In this document: piece by piece, positions 10,906-21,919 of the stretch
Layout: each line of letters begins with the position of its first letter
Position numbering within the stretch: the first letter of the stretch is position 1
NCBI GenBank assembly: GCA_951802425.1
Contig: OX637805.1
Location: 868,001 to 932,000 of the forward strand
Direction of reading: 5' to 3'
Source of the DNA: Clavaria fumosa
Lineage: Eukaryota > Basidiomycota > Agaricomycetes > Agaricales > Clavariaceae
Length of the DNA stretch: 64,000 bases
Notes under the pieces: generated by a model
The model's database searches: none
What the model saw: only the letters and a program-made list of their open reading frames with translations
Told to the model about the DNA's origin: nothing
Translations under genes and position numbers: made by a program

Positions 10906-11159
10906 CGCTGCTACATCACATGATCTAAATGATGAGAAAGCATGACATTTGGACCAAAAACCTATCTCCTCTACTAAAAAGGACTTATTGATGAAAGTAA
11001 GACCTAGGATCATTACAAAAATCAATTCCCCTGAGATCCTAGGTTCAATTTTGGGCAAAAAAGGGCAAATGCCCAACAAGATACATTTTTTGTCCGAGTG
11101 CCAATATACCCCTAAGCAGACTAGGTCCAATTAGTTCTTTTTTTTTCTCTCTCCGCACC
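10906..11159. other. 5' flank of the DDE transposase
   Basis: This is AT-rich sequence without an ORF. It ends in a pyrimidine tract (TTCTTTTTTTTTCTCTCTCC) directly before the transposase ATG, typical of a fungal core promoter. The left terminal inverted repeat of the DNA transposon probably lies here, but without the right end I cannot define it. Confidence 0.4.
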
Positions 11160-13507
11160 ATGCCAAAGCGCCGACTCTGTAATGTTGTCAACCTAGGCAG
11201 ATGGGCAGTCCCAAAGACTGACAAAGAAAATGTATGAGCATTGATAATCTGGACTCACTGCTGAAGATATCATTGTGCACGAAACAGACATCTGAAAAAA
11301 CTGATCATTCACCCCATTCGAGTTCTAAGAAAAGGAAGCAAAGGCTCGCAAAATGGCAGGCATCCACACCGAATGAGGCCACACCTCAGAGACTTCCTTT
11401 GCAAGACATTTTGGTGGATCCTGCACGAGCCAATCTGCTGAGTAACCTGCCAAGTAACCAATCAGTTTCGACACTCGAGCCAGAGCCGCTCCATGCCGAC
11501 ATCTTTGCAAACAAGAGTGTGGCCATCATGGACCATGACAGCATAGGGGACATAACGACGAGTGTTGACAAATTGCCCAATAACACACCAGGCATTGGCA
11601 TGTTTTCACCGCCGCCAACTGCTGAAGAAGCACATTCAGCACTCAATGATATCACGCACATTTTGAAGCCTGCACGAAAGACAGGCCATGGGTACAAGGA
11701 TCCTCACCTCGACCTGGTACTGCACTTGCGTTTGGAACACATGAAGCAATTCTTGTGGACCTACATCAACCCTCAATCAGAAACACATGGAAAATGGATG
11801 GTGTCATCGCTGCAGACCGCTTCTGCCGTCCAGCAAAAGCCCTGGTATGGCCGAATTCTCCGGGATCGAACCAGAGCATTTGTAGATGACCGAGACGACC
11901 TTCCATTCAATGTCTATGGCGCAGGGAATGAATCATTGCTCGACAAAGACGAAGGACTCGCACACGATATCCATGTACACTTACAAAGTATCGGAAAATA
12001 TGTCCGGGCAATGGACATTGTCAATTTTCTTGATACACCAGCCATGCGCGAAAGAACTGGCATGAAAAGGCAGATCAACGTTGCAACGGCACAGCGGTGG
12101 ATGAAGAAACTGGATTACCATTGGTCTAAGAACCCAAAAGGCCAGTTTGTTGATGGACATGAAAGAGAAGATATTGTGGCATACCGTCAGCAGGTGTTTC
12201 TTCCGGCATGGCATGAGTTGAAAGGTAGAACTTGGAAATGGAGTGTTGAAGGAGGGGCAGACAGTTCGAACAAGCCATCAAATCATGATCCAGACATCCG
12301 ACACATTGTTCCATGGTGCCAAGACGAATCCACGTTCTATGCAAATGATTGGCGACAAACACGATGGGTGCATAAAGATGAGAAAGCCATACCACAGCCA
12401 AAGGGGGAGGGCGCCTCGCAGATGGTTTCTGACTTCGTTTCAGCTGATCACGGATGGTTGCGGTCACCAGATGGGACAGAAGAAGTGCGAGTCTTGTTCA
12501 AAGCCGGAAAGAATCGCGATGGTTATTTCACCAATGTGGACATTCTTGAACAGGTGCATCATGCTATGGACATACTTCAGAAACACTATCCCAACGATGA
12601 TCATGTTTTTATCTTCGACAATGCTTCCACTCACCTCAAACGAGCTGATGATGCACTCTCCGCACGAAAAATGCCCAAAGGAACCTCCAGCCCTGATAAC
12701 AATTGGGGAGTCGAAGTCAACATGATTGACAAGCACGGAAAGCCTGTTTATGGTCCGAATGGAAAGTTGCTCAAACAGAAGATACGAATGGGAGACGCAA
12801 CTTTTGCTGACAGGTCAAAACAATCGCTTTATTTTGAAGCCAGACATCCAAAGGCAGGTCTCTTTGAGGGAATGGCTGCCATTTTGCAAGAACGAGGACT
12901 GGTTACCGAGTCAAAGTTACAAGCGGAATGCAAGGACTTCAAATGCGCACTGGGAGCTACACAGTGTTATTGTCGCCATGTGCTGTATAATCAGCCAGAC
13001 TTCGTTCAAGTCCAGTCACTCCTTGAGACTGTCTGCAATGCTCACGGGTTCTGGGTCATCTTCCTGCCTAAGTTCCATTGCAAACTCAATTTCATTGAGC
13101 AGTGTTGGGGGTATGCTAAACGTGTTTATCATCATTACCCATCATCATCCAAGGAGGCTGATCTTGTTGGAATTGGGTTATCTCACCCATCGATCAGATA
13201 AGCGTTTAGTCAATTCTCTTTAGTCATCAGTCTGGGCCCCCTTAGTAATACAGTCATGTGATTACTTTGAGGTACTAACGCCATTGGTAGTTATTATTAG
13301 CTATCACATGACCACAGTAGTATATAAGTAGCTCACCAGATGTAGTAGATACCCATCTGGTTATCCAGTTTTGTGCCCCGGACTACCACTACCGCTACCG
13401 ACTTGACTTCGCTCATCGTCACCGTCGTCGTCTTTCGATAGGATCCTCACCGATCAGCACACCGACAACCAGATTCTTATAACAGATCTCTCACACAATG
13501 TTCTCTC
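11160..13507 (+). pseudogene. IS630/Tc1-like DDE transposase, truncated and LTR-interrupted
   Basis: A long frame (11234-13164) encodes a DDE transposase of a kind common in agaricomycetes. It has an N-terminal low-complexity region, a helix-turn-helix region (about residues 225-310, including VATAQRWMKKLDYHW) and a catalytic domain with Asp in WCQDESTFYAND, Asp in VFIFDNASTHLKRADD and Glu in KFHCKLNFIEQCWGYAKR. A short frame from ATG 11160 (MPKRRLCNVV) overlaps the main ATG by ATGA and may be the original N-terminus after a frameshift. A solo LTR D (13165-13484) interrupts it. After the duplication GATCT about 20 bases of the gene continue (13490-13507) and then join copia G sequence, so the C-terminus and right end are lost. 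Confidence 0.8.
13165..13484 (+). repeat. Solo LTR D (copy D2)
   Basis: The 320-bp LTR runs from TGTTGGAATT to CTTATAACA, with perfect target duplication GATCT (13160-13164 and 13485-13489). It belongs to the LTR subtype with AATACAGTCATGTG and TTTGAGGTAC, shared with the solo LTRs at 18880 and 51956 but not with the full D copies. Confidence 0.9.
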
Positions 13508-13834
13508 AGCGATGTTCTCATCTTAACATTGCTGACCTCAAGCTTATGCACCTCCACAAGATTGTCTCAGGGATGACTATCCACTCTCAGAGTGCCCCTG
13601 ACCCAATCTGTGAGCCTTGCATCCTTGGGAAGCAACATCGTCATGACATTCCCAAGACTGCCACATCCAGGCAGTCCAGGCTTCTTGGACTTGTTCACTC
13701 TGATGTGAAGGGCCCTCTTCCTGTAGCTAGCAGGGAGGGGTATTGCTATTGGCAGACCTTCATTGATGACAAGTCCAGATACCTGATTGTTGCTTTCCTG
13801 AGGCGCAAAAGTGAGGCTCTCAATGCCTTCAAGC

Positions 13835-14028
13835 AGTACAAGGCATTGGTGGAGAACCAGCTTGATTGCCACATCAAGATGTCCAGGGATGACAAAGGAG
13901 GGGAGTATATCTCCAAGGAGTTCAATGAGTTAGTACAAGGCATTGGTGGAGAACCAGCTTGATTGCCACATCAAGATGTCCAGGGATGACAAAGGAGGGG
14001 AGTATATCTCCAAGGAGTTCAATGAGTT
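13835..14028 (+). repeat. 97-bp tandem duplication in copia G1 integrase
   Basis: Two adjacent copies of a 97-bp unit start at AGTACAAGG (13835) and again at 13932. The unit covers the integrase residues around HIKMSRDDKGGEYI. Since 97 is not a multiple of 3, the duplication shifts the frame. Confidence 0.9.
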
Positions 14029-15980
14029 CTGTGCAGACCATGGTATTATGCATCAGCACACTGAGCCTAATGAGCCTCACCAGAATGGAGTTGCAGAGCA
14101 GTCAAATAGAGACATTGCTGCCTCCACCACTGCGCTCCTGGTTCAGGCCAAACTCCCTCCCTCCTTCTGGCCCCTTGCTGTTGCAGCCTATGTGCACACC
14201 AGGAACAGGACTCCGTCTGCTGCCCTTCAGGGGGACACCCCTTATCATATTTGGACAGGGAAGAAGCCAGACATCTTGCATTTCAGAATCTTTGGTTGCC
14301 TGGCCTATGTGCTGGTGCACAAAGAAAAGAGGAAAGCTTTGCAACCTCACTCCAAGAAATGCATCTTTGTTGGCTACCCTGAAGGTGTCAAAGCATGGAA
14401 GTTCTGGGATCCTGTCAGCAAGCAGATTATCATCAGTAGCCATGCAGCCTTTGATGAATGATGTTTCCCTGGCACTTACTCTGGTCCTATTCAGCTTGCC
14501 TCTGATTCCCTCCCTCCTGTGGTTGGCCCACCCTCTCCTAAGTCTGTGGTGGTGCTCCATCAAGGGGGTGATGAGGATGAGCAGGACTATAATGTACCAC
14601 CTCCACCAGTGCCCATGGCTGCTCAAAATGATGGTTCTGCTACTGTGCCTATTGAGCCAGCTCCTGCCCTAGCTCCTGCACCCTCAAGACGCTTGAATCC
14701 ACCCAGAATGGCTCGTCCTAAGGGCTCCCTCAATGAGAATGTCCTCCATGGTCATCAGAAGTCTCCCACTCCTCCTCCTCAGCTACCTTCTCCTTCTCCT
14801 GCTAGCAGTGATGATGAGCTTCTGCTCACTGTTCCCATGGTCTCTGAACAGGAGCATGCTGATCTGGTCATGACTGGTCTCCAGTATCTTATGCATGATC
14901 AGACACATGATTTCCTTACCATGGATCAGGCTTGGGAGTTTGCACTCCAGTCTGTTGAGCATGCATTCAAAACTGCTTCACATGATGGAGAGCCTAGTTC
15001 TTACCATGAGGCTATGCAGAGAACTGCAGAGGAGAGAAATCTGTGGCACAAGGCTGCTGTAGATGAAATCCAGGCCTTGGTGGACAATGGGACCTTTGAG
15101 CTTGTTAAGCTGCCCCCAGGGCAAAAGGCTATAGGCAGCCGATGGGTGTTCAAGGTCAAGAGAAATGCAGATGGGTCTGTGGAGTGCTACAAAGGTCGTG
15201 TAGTTGCCAAGGGCTTCTCTCAGCGCCCAGGCTTCGATTTCACTGAAACCTTTGCTCCCACTCCCAAATGGGCTGCTCTCAGAGCCATTCTGGCACTGGC
15301 TGCTTTTGAGGACCTCCACCTTGAGAGTGTTGATATCTCCTCTGCATTCTTGAATGGAGATCTCAAGGAGGATGTCTTCATGCAATCAGCCAGAGGGCTT
15401 TGTGGAGAAGGGCAAAGACTGGGTGTGGCATCTCAAGAAGTCTATCTATGGCTTAAAGCAGGCTGGGAGATGCTGGCACCAAAAGCTCAATCAGGTCCTT
15501 GAGAGCATGGGCTTCAAGAGGATCACTTGTGAGCACAGCATCTGGGTGTACCAGCAGGGAGATGCAAGGGTCATTGTCCCAGTCTTTATAGATGACATGA
15601 CCATTGCTGCTAAGTCTATGGAGACCATTGAGGAAATTAAGTCTGGTCTTAGGAAGCACTTCAAGCTTCGAGATCTAGGACCTACCTCATGGCTGCTGGG
15701 TGTGGAAATATCCAGAGACCGCCCCAAGCACTCCATTACACTCTCCCAAAACCAATACATCCATACCCTGCTTGAATGCTTTGGACTGTCTGAGTGCACA
15801 CCTGTCTCCACTCCCCTAGACCCTGGGACCAAGCTCAGTGCCTCTATGTCACCCACCACACCTGAGGAGACTGAGGAGATGTGCTCTGTGCCATACCTCC
15901 AGGCTGTGGGCTCCCTCATGTACCTGGCTGTTGCCACTCGTCCAGATATTGCCTATGCAGTGGGTGTTCTTGCAAGGTTT

Positions 15981-17371
15981 TGTTAGAGGAATCTGGTTGT
16001 CGGTGTGCTGATCGGTGAGGATCCTATTGAGGGACGACGACGGTGACGAAGAGCGAAGTCGAGTCGGTAGCGGTAGTGGTAAACCGGGGCACAAAACTGG
16101 ATAACCAGATGGTAGTTCTACTACATCTGGTGAGCTACTTATATACTACTGCAGTCATGTGATAGCTATTAATAACTACCAATGGCGTTAGTACCTCTAC
16201 ATAATCACATGACGTTCTTACTAAGGGGCCCGGTCTGATGACTAAAGTTAAATGAATAAGCGCTTATCTGATCCTATCTGATCGATGGCTGAGATAGCCA
16301 ATTCCAACACTCCCCCGTAATCGAATCCATCGATCAGTCTTCAGGCGGGAGCGGTGGCGACAGCGGGCGTGCGGGCACGGCGGCGGTCTCGATTGGATTG
16401 CGCAATCCGGCGGCGCAATTCGGTGGCCTCGGCGGCAATGGTCGTGGAGGCGGCATAAAGTGGCGGCGGCGGATAGAAGTAGGGGGCTGGTCCAAGCGGC
16501 GGCGGGAAGTAAGGGGCGGCAGGGGGTGGCGCCTCGAAGGGGCGCTGAGCCCGTCGCTTCTTGTTCTGCACGATGCGGCGTCGGACGGCGGAGGGGTCGG
16601 CGGTGCGGCAATCGGATGCCGTATGACCGCGAGCGTGGCACTTGTCACACTTGGCGTATCGACCGGGTGTGGGGGTGCCTCGGGTTGCTCGACCTGTAGA
16701 GGGAGCAGCGACACTGGCACGGGCGGCGGCGACAGTGGTCTCGGTGTCGACGAGGCGGGTGCGGGTGTCGGACATATTCGTATCGAGTTCGTCGAGGAGG
16801 GAGTTGACGTCGTCCACGCGTCGCTCAAGGAGAGCAAGTCGCTCGAGTACCGATGTGAATAGAGAGTTAACTGAAGCGCGCCATACTGTGATCAGCGAGA
16901 TCACCCAGCCAATAATGGCGGAGGGAGCGCTGGCGGGGCGTTGCGACAGTAGTTGGTCCACGTCTTGTGGCCCGCTTCGGGTCGTGCCGGTCGATGAGGA
17001 CGAAGACATTATCAAGGAGGCGCACAGGTGTTTATCTGGTTATGTTAGAGGAATCTGGTTGTCGGTGTGCTGATCGGTGAGGATCCTATTGAGGGATGAC
17101 GACGGTGACGAAGAGCGAAGTCGAGTCGGTAGCGGTAGTGGTAAACCGGGGCACAAAACTGGATAACCAGATGGTAGTTCTACTACATCTGGTGAGCTAC
17201 TTATATACTACTGCAGTCATGTGATAGCTATTAATAACTACCAATGGCGTTAGTACCTCTACATAATCACATGACGTTCTTACTAAGGGGCCCGGTCTGA
17301 TGACTAAAGTTAAATGAATAAGCGCTTATCTGATCCTATCTGATCGATGGCTGAGATAGCCAATTCCAACA
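15981..17371 (-). mobile_element. D3: complete gag-only mini LTR element
   Basis: Two 329-bp LTRs (15981-16309 and 17043-17371) appear to differ at about one position (GGGACGACG against GGGATGACG). They are flanked by perfect target duplication GGTTT (15976-15980 and 17372-17376), inside copia G1. The self-primer site is at 17034-17042 and the polypurine tract beside 16310. The near-identical LTRs and intact ORF indicate a recent insertion. Its LTR has a short extra duplication (CTTATCTGATCCTATCTGAT) not found in D1, D5 and D6, so it is a distinct subfamily. Confidence 0.92.
16341..17015 (-). CDS. Gag-like CCHC protein of D3 (intact)
   Basis: The protein is 224 residues long. It has a Ser/Thr-rich N-terminus, a hydrophobic segment, heptads suggesting a coiled coil (ERLALLERRVDDVNSLLDEL), the Cx2Cx4Hx4C knuckle CDKCHARGHTASDC, a basic patch and a Pro/Tyr-rich tail ending in an Arg-rich helix (RRRIAQSNRDRRR). 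There is no protease, RT or integrase. This fits an RNA-binding Gag that lets the element package its own RNA while borrowing enzymes in trans. The ORF begins MIMSS; the second Met aligns with the D6 start. Confidence 0.75.
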   Translation of the reverse strand: MIMSSSSSTGTTRSGPQDVDQLLSQRPASAPSAIIGWVISLITVWRASVNSLFTSVLERLALLERRVDDVNSLLDELDTNMSDTRTRLVDTETTVAAARASVAAPSTGRATRGTPTPGRYAKCDKCHARGHTASDCRTADPSAVRRRIVQNKKRRAQRPFEAPPPAAPYFPPPLGPAPYFYPPPPLYAASTTIAAEATELRRRIAQSNRDRRRARTPAVATAPA

Positions 17372-17832
17372 GGTTTAGTAAGAACCCTGGTCTGGCTCAT
17401 TGGAAGGCAGTGAAGCACCTGTTTCGCTACCTGAAAGGGACTATGGATCTGAAGCTTACCTATGCACCAGATCCTAGTTCACCTGAGCTGTTCACTACAT
17501 TCAGTGATGCAGACCATGCAGGCAATCCTGACAATGGCAGGTCTACTGGGGGCTATGTGGTGAAGATGGGCACATCCACCCTGTTGCTTGATAGTGCATC
17601 TGCCCTTGCTGTTGCTAAGAATCCTGAACATCATGGCAGGATGAAGCACCTGGATTTGCGCTTTTATTGGCTCAGAGATGAGGTTGATAAGGGAGCCATA
17701 TCTCTGAAACATGTTGGGACTGCAGCTATGGCAGCAGACATCTTGACCAAGGCTCTTGGCAGAGTCAAGGTCATGGAGATGCTGGAGATGCTTGGATTGA
17801 AAAGATGAGAGAGTTGCCTCATCAAGGGGGTG

Positions 17833-18116
17833 TGTTGAGTTCTGTGATGATGAGGAACTCTGTTTACATAATAGATACCTATTCTGGACATTGTTTACCT
17901 CTATTTGGCCAAAAAGCGGCTGAAGACCTGTGTCAGAGGCAATCAGTAGAGTTATCTCTTACTGAGTGCCTCTGGCCCAGGTATGTCATGTTTTGTACAT
18001 TCCTATGCCTTGAATACATCTCTTACTGAGTGCCTCTGGCCCAGCTAACACTTTGTTAGCTTCTGGTGACCCTCCCTGGGCACCATCTCGAGGTTTTGGC
18101 CTATCTGGCCTTCTCA
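17833..18116 (+). repeat. 3' LTR of copia G1
   Basis: The 284-bp LTR runs from TGTTGAGTTC to GGCCTTCTCA, directly after the G1 pol end and its purine tract. The following bases AATCG start element I gag, into which G1 inserted. The left partner of the target duplication is lost together with the G1 5' end. Confidence 0.85.
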
Positions 18117-18537
18117 AATCGTCGACCAGGTCCAGTTCTGCCTTGCGCATCAGGGTTTCGAATAATGTGAAGAACTCCGCGGCCTCCAGTGTACCCTGCT
18201 TTAGTTTCGTGATATCGTTCAGGGCAGTCGCAGTGATGTTAGGATTGTCGAAGGCCCTCCGCAAGTCTGTAACAAAATCCTCCCACATCCCTGCTACTCC
18301 GGCATTCAGTATCTCGTCAGCTCGCATGATCGCCCACTCCACGGCAAACCCTTCTCCAGTAATCTTGCTTAACGCAAACAGAATCTTGTTGAGGTCACTG
18401 CCTCAGAGTCCCTGGTTTCCCAGGAACTGTAGTCGGAGGGACCTAAGGAAGGTTCGGAAATTCTTCTTGTTGCTCTCAAATGCAGCAATGGCTAGGTCCA
18501 GCCTCGGCATTTGGGCTGCGGGGACGGGGTCTGCCAT
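18117..18537 (-). pseudogene. gag: Gag N-terminal half of gypsy element I
   Basis: From ATG at 18537 (MADPVPAAQMPRLDLAIAAF) the frame encodes a retrotransposon-gag capsid domain like those of F and B (NFRTFLRSLRLQFLG, then ITGEGFAVEW). One TGA interrupts it near 18400. It ends where the copia G1 LTR inserted (18116). The rest of element I is not in the window. Confidence 0.75.
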
Positions 18538-18577
18538 TTCGGGTGCGGGTTCGGGCGGTGATGGATTCGCGTTGGGG

Positions 18578-19552
18578 TCATGGTTCCGGAGTCGCGGGTG
18601 ACTGTGGTGGTGGTGGTGATGGTGCTGGTCGGACTAGGTGCTCGTCTAAACTTGCGAAGTCTACGGGGGGTTCAGTATGAACTGGCAGTGCTGGGGGGAT
18701 GGGGTTGATGGGGCAACAGACAAAGGCAAGGGGTCTATATTCGTGGACGATGAACTGTTCGATTCCGATGAGACTAAGCTCGGTCTGGATCACCACGGAA
18801 ACGTGCGTGGGTTCGTTCATTGGCTCGTCATTGTCAGAGTTCATGTAGTCCTCGAGGTCATCGAGGTTGATGTCAATGGTGTTAATAGAATCTGGTTGTC
18901 GGTGTGCTGATCGGTGAGGATCCTATCGAAGGACGACGACGGTGACGATGAGCGAAGTCGAGTCGGTAGCGGTAGTGGTAGTCCGGGGCACAAAACTGGA
19001 TAACCAGATGGGTATCTACTACATCTGGTGAGCTACTTATATACTACTGTGGTCATGTGATAGCTAATAATAACTACCAATGGCGTTAGTACCTCAAAGT
19101 AATCACATGACTGTATTACTAAGGGGCCCGGACTGATGACTAAAGAGAATTGACTAAACGCTTATCTGATCGATGGGTGAGATAACCCAATTCCAACAAA
19201 TGGTGCTGTGGGCTGGTGACCTTTCTCCTGAGGTCGCAGAATCTGGTAGTGCAGCTGCTAGGGCTTCTCTCAGTCTCTGTTGTCGTCTGCTCTGCTCCTG
19301 TGCGTATAACCTTCCGAAGTAAGGTGCGAGTCTTCTCTCCTCCTCAATAATCCAAAGTTCAAAGGGGCATAACTCTCGAGGTCTCAATACTGCAGTCTCC
19401 ATCTCCGAAATGTCGGATTCCATAGGGGTGTCCGGGTAGATCTCTGCTCTTACACAGGTGTCAAAGTACCTTACCCAGTATTTGTCTTCTCCAAAATCTA
19501 GGACCGTGGTGAGCCACTCATCTGTAATGTCTTTGTTACGCATTGGGTACAC
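18578..19552 (-). CDS. ORF0 of gypsy element I (intact once a solo LTR D is removed)
   Basis: Removing the solo LTR D (18880-19198) and one copy of AATGG restores a continuous 216-codon frame from ATG 19552 to the stop at 18578. The protein starts MYPMRNKDITDEW, is rich in Glu and Arg in the middle (EERRLAPYFGRLY), has an acidic segment (DDLEDYMNSDNDEP), then HVSVVIQTE and a Pro-rich end. No known domain is recognised. The position just upstream of gag, the similar length and the IQT[DE] motif match ORF0 of element F. Function unknown; it could be an accessory or regulatory protein of this gypsy lineage. Confidence 0.55.
18880..19198 (-). repeat. Solo LTR D (copy D4) in ORF0 of element I
   Basis: The 319-bp LTR has perfect target duplication AATGG (18875-18879 and 19199-19203). 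It belongs to the same subtype as D2. Confidence 0.9.
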
Positions 19553-19662
19553 CAGGGCGATTCTCTTGTTGTTCTGTTACACACAATGGGTAGGGGAAAA
19601 AAGGGGAAGCTAGGCCAACCAGGGTGAACAGGGTTGAGGTAGCTGGGGGTGGACATTGAAAT

Positions 19663-19889
19663 TGTGTCAGTCCAGTTCCCTAACAGAAGTGCAAGGGGGA
19701 AGGTAACTCGATTTCAATGTGGGGAACTATGCTCATTACATGGGCACTATATATACTAAGGGAGGGGGCAGCATGGCGGATGAGTCATAAATGGGGGAAC
19801 GAGGCTACACACACTGAGTCGCGTGGGATAGGGGAGGCAGTATAGGGAAAAGAGATACCAAATAGAGAGAGTAGCGGCGAGGCACGGAT
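19663..19889 (-). repeat. Partial 5' LTR of gypsy element I with self-primer site
   Basis: ACATTGAAAT at 19653-19662 adjoins the LTR edge (TGTGTCAG at 19663). Its reverse complement ATTTCAATGT lies at 19711-19720, about 30 bases downstream (minus strand) of the TATA box TATATATAG (about 19748-19756). This gives the self-primer site and the LTR end. The LTR is cut at 19889 by copia G2. The leader between the LTR and ORF0 is 19553-19652. Confidence 0.55.
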
Positions 19890-20173
19890 TGAGAAGGCCA
19901 GATAGGCCAAAACCTCGAGATGGTGCCCAGGGAGGGTCACCAGAAGCTAACAAAGTGTTAGCTGGGCCAGAGGCACTCAGTAAGAGATGTATTCAAGGCA
20001 TAGGAATGTACAAAACATGACATACCTGGGCCAGAGGCACTCAGTAAGAGATAACTCTACTGATTGCCTCTGACACAGGTCTTCAGCCGCTTTTTGGCCA
20101 AATAGAGGTAAACAATGTCCAGAATAGGTATCTATTATGTAAACAGAGTTCCTCATCATCACAGAACTCAACA
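19890..20173 (-). repeat. 3' LTR of copia G2
   Basis: The 284-bp LTR has the same ends as the other G LTRs. CACCCCCTTGATG next to 20173 is the polypurine tract on the minus strand. Confidence 0.9.
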
Positions 20174-20197
20174 CACCCCCTTGATGAGGCAACTCTC

Positions 20198-20758
20198 TCA
20201 TCTTTTCAATCCAAGCATCTCCAGCATCTCCATGACCTTGACTCTGCCAAGAGCCTTGGTCAAGATGTCTGCTGCCATAGCTGCAGTCCCAACATGTTTC
20301 AGAGATATGGCTCCCTTATCAACCTCATCTCTGAGCCAATAAAAGTGCAAATCCAGGTGCTTCATCCTGCCATGATGTTCAGGATTCTTAGCAACAGCAA
20401 GGGCAGATGCACTATCAAGCAACAGGGTGGATGTGCCCATCTTCACCACATAGCCCCCAGTAGACCTGCCATTGTCAGGATTGCCTGCATGGTCTGCATC
20501 ACTGAATGTAGTGAACAGCTCAGGTGAACTAGGATCTGGTGCATAGGTAAGCTTCAGATCCATAGTCCCTTTCAGGTAGCGAAACAGGTGCTTCACTGCC
20601 TTCCAATGAGCCAGACCAGGGTTCTTACTAAACCTTGCAAGAACACCCACTGCATAGGCAATTTCTGGATGAGTGGCAACAGCCAGGTACATGAGGGAGC
20701 CCACAGCCTGGAGGTATGGCACAGAGCACATCTCCTCAGTCTCCTCAGGTGTGGTGGG
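20198..20758 (-). pseudogene. pol: Copia G2 pol, C-terminal part
   Basis: This encodes the end of RVT_2 and a shortened RNase H (TTFSDADHAGNPD, then directly MGTSTLLLDSASALAVAKNPEHHGR). Compared with H, about 45-50 residues, including the segment with STTEAEYIA that holds an RNase H catalytic Glu, are missing in frame at about 20419-20440. The same deletion is in G1. It continues upstream at 29105 after removal of H. Confidence 0.85.
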
Positions 20759-21062
20759 TGTTGAATGTGATAGCCCATCCTTCCTTCACATTAGTTTCAC
20801 CTTCCTAAGTTGTATAGTTGCCCAGGGCTCTTTCCTTTCACCCTGAGGCATTATGTAACTGTTGTTGCTTATGTAAGCATAGATACTTCGCCACAGAGTC
20901 CAGTTTCAGTCCCTCAGTGACTTGTACTGGACTCTAGGTGAGTGTCCCCTCATGTACTTCATTTACCTATGTACTTTTACTAATTTAGTGACTTGTACTG
21001 GACTAGTCATCCAGTGAGGCTCTAGGAGCCCTGTACACTCATCTACATAGGTCTCCTTGACA
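20759..21062 (+). repeat. 5' LTR of copia H
   Basis: It starts TGTTGAATGTG and ends CTCCTTGACA, and differs from the 3' LTR mainly by a 2-bp gap (ACTAGTC against ACTCTAGTC). It contains a direct repeat of AGTGACTTGTACTGGACT. Confidence 0.93.
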
Positions 21063-21074
21063 GATTATGAGACC
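21063..21074 (+). promoter_or_regulatory. Primer binding site of copia H (tRNA-Met anticodon arm)
   Basis: GATTATGAGACC directly follows the 5' LTR. Its complement GGTCTCATAATC resembles the anticodon arm of eukaryotic elongator tRNA-Met (GTCTCATAATC, anticodon CAT), as I recall it. Copia and Ty5 elements use an internal half-tRNA-Met in this way. The same site adjoins the G2 5' LTR. Confidence 0.6.
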
Positions 21075-21919
21075 CGGCCTCTGAGCGCAAAAGTCGACTA
21101 TATCTCGAGAACTACTGCTCTGATTGCCTCGCCGTTTCGACCAACGGATTCTACGCCTTCCATTACCCCGGAATACGGAGTTTTACGTCGTTAGCTGCTC
21201 GGACTGGCTCGCAGTGCGCCTGTCTCCACCTGAGACATTGTTCTCCTATTTCTCCAACATCTCATATCTTGGGATCCTGATTACGGATTCACTCCAAACT
21301 CTGTCAGACGCCTTGCGCCTACTGCATCCACCGTTGTACCAAGTTTCACACCGATCCGACCATCCGTTCCCGAGATCTGGCACTGTGCCCATTTCGCCTC
21401 CCAGACCATATCCCAGAGTTGTGAATATCTCAGTAACCACTGCTAGGATTCCCTTGATTCTTTGTGGACCCGGCCTACCATATTGTTTCCACCAGCACGC
21501 GGAGTTTAGCACGATTCGCATCAGTCGTTCGTCCACAATCGTCGTTTCCCATTTTGCCTCACAGACGCCCTCCTGTGACAAAATTCATCGTATCTCAACA
21601 ACGTCTTATCGTACCCATTTGCCATTTCGGGTGCCCATACTACACATCGACGCCCATCAGCTCCCCAAGTTCGCAGTAAATCGCATCAGTCGTTCCCTCG
21701 CAATCGCCAATTTCATCATTGCCATTCAACTCCACCCATTTCGAATTTTCGTCATATCTCACTCAGGACCACAGCTATCACCAAGCCCTTTGGCCCATCG
21801 ATAGAGGCCCTATAGCCCCACCAGCCTACGGAGTTCGCGCAAAATCGCACTATCCCTTCCCTCGCCATCGCGATTTTTGTCACCCCTCTATTTCGCATTT
21901 TTAGTCCTTTGTTGGAGAG
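21075..21919 (+). other. Leader of copia H
   Basis: An 845-bp untranslated leader separates the primer site and gag. It is pyrimidine-rich with recurring words around ATATCTC. A 226-codon frame (21124-21804) has no domain and a biased composition, so I do not call it a gene. Confidence 0.5.

Larger units (their letters stand above)
13508..17832 (+). pseudogene. pol: Copia family G pol fragment (G1), 5'-truncated, with D3 inside
   Basis: Domains in order: GAG pre-integrase (RCSHLNIADLKLMHLHK); integrase core with LVHSDVKGPLP, FIDDKSRYL and the DDKGGEY to NGVAE segment; RVT_2 with WVFKVKRNADGSVE, the catalytic FIDDM and SIYGLKQAGRCW; and the RNase H end (GRMKHLDLRFYW to ADILTKALG, stop near 17808). 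Defects are a 97-bp tandem duplication (13835-13931 and 13932-14028), TGA at 14459-14461, a one-base insertion near 15385, and an in-frame loss of the RNase H core near 17580. D3 splits it at 15981. The TGA, the insertion and the RNase H deletion are shared with G2. The purine tract AAGGGGGTG precedes the 3' LTR. Confidence 0.85.

Noticed and set aside
21124..21804. 226-codon ORF in the leader of copia H
   Set aside because: Composition is biased (Ile/Ser/Pro/Arg) with no domain, and I could not identify a counterpart in the G leader. It is probably open by chance in a pyrimidine-rich leader.
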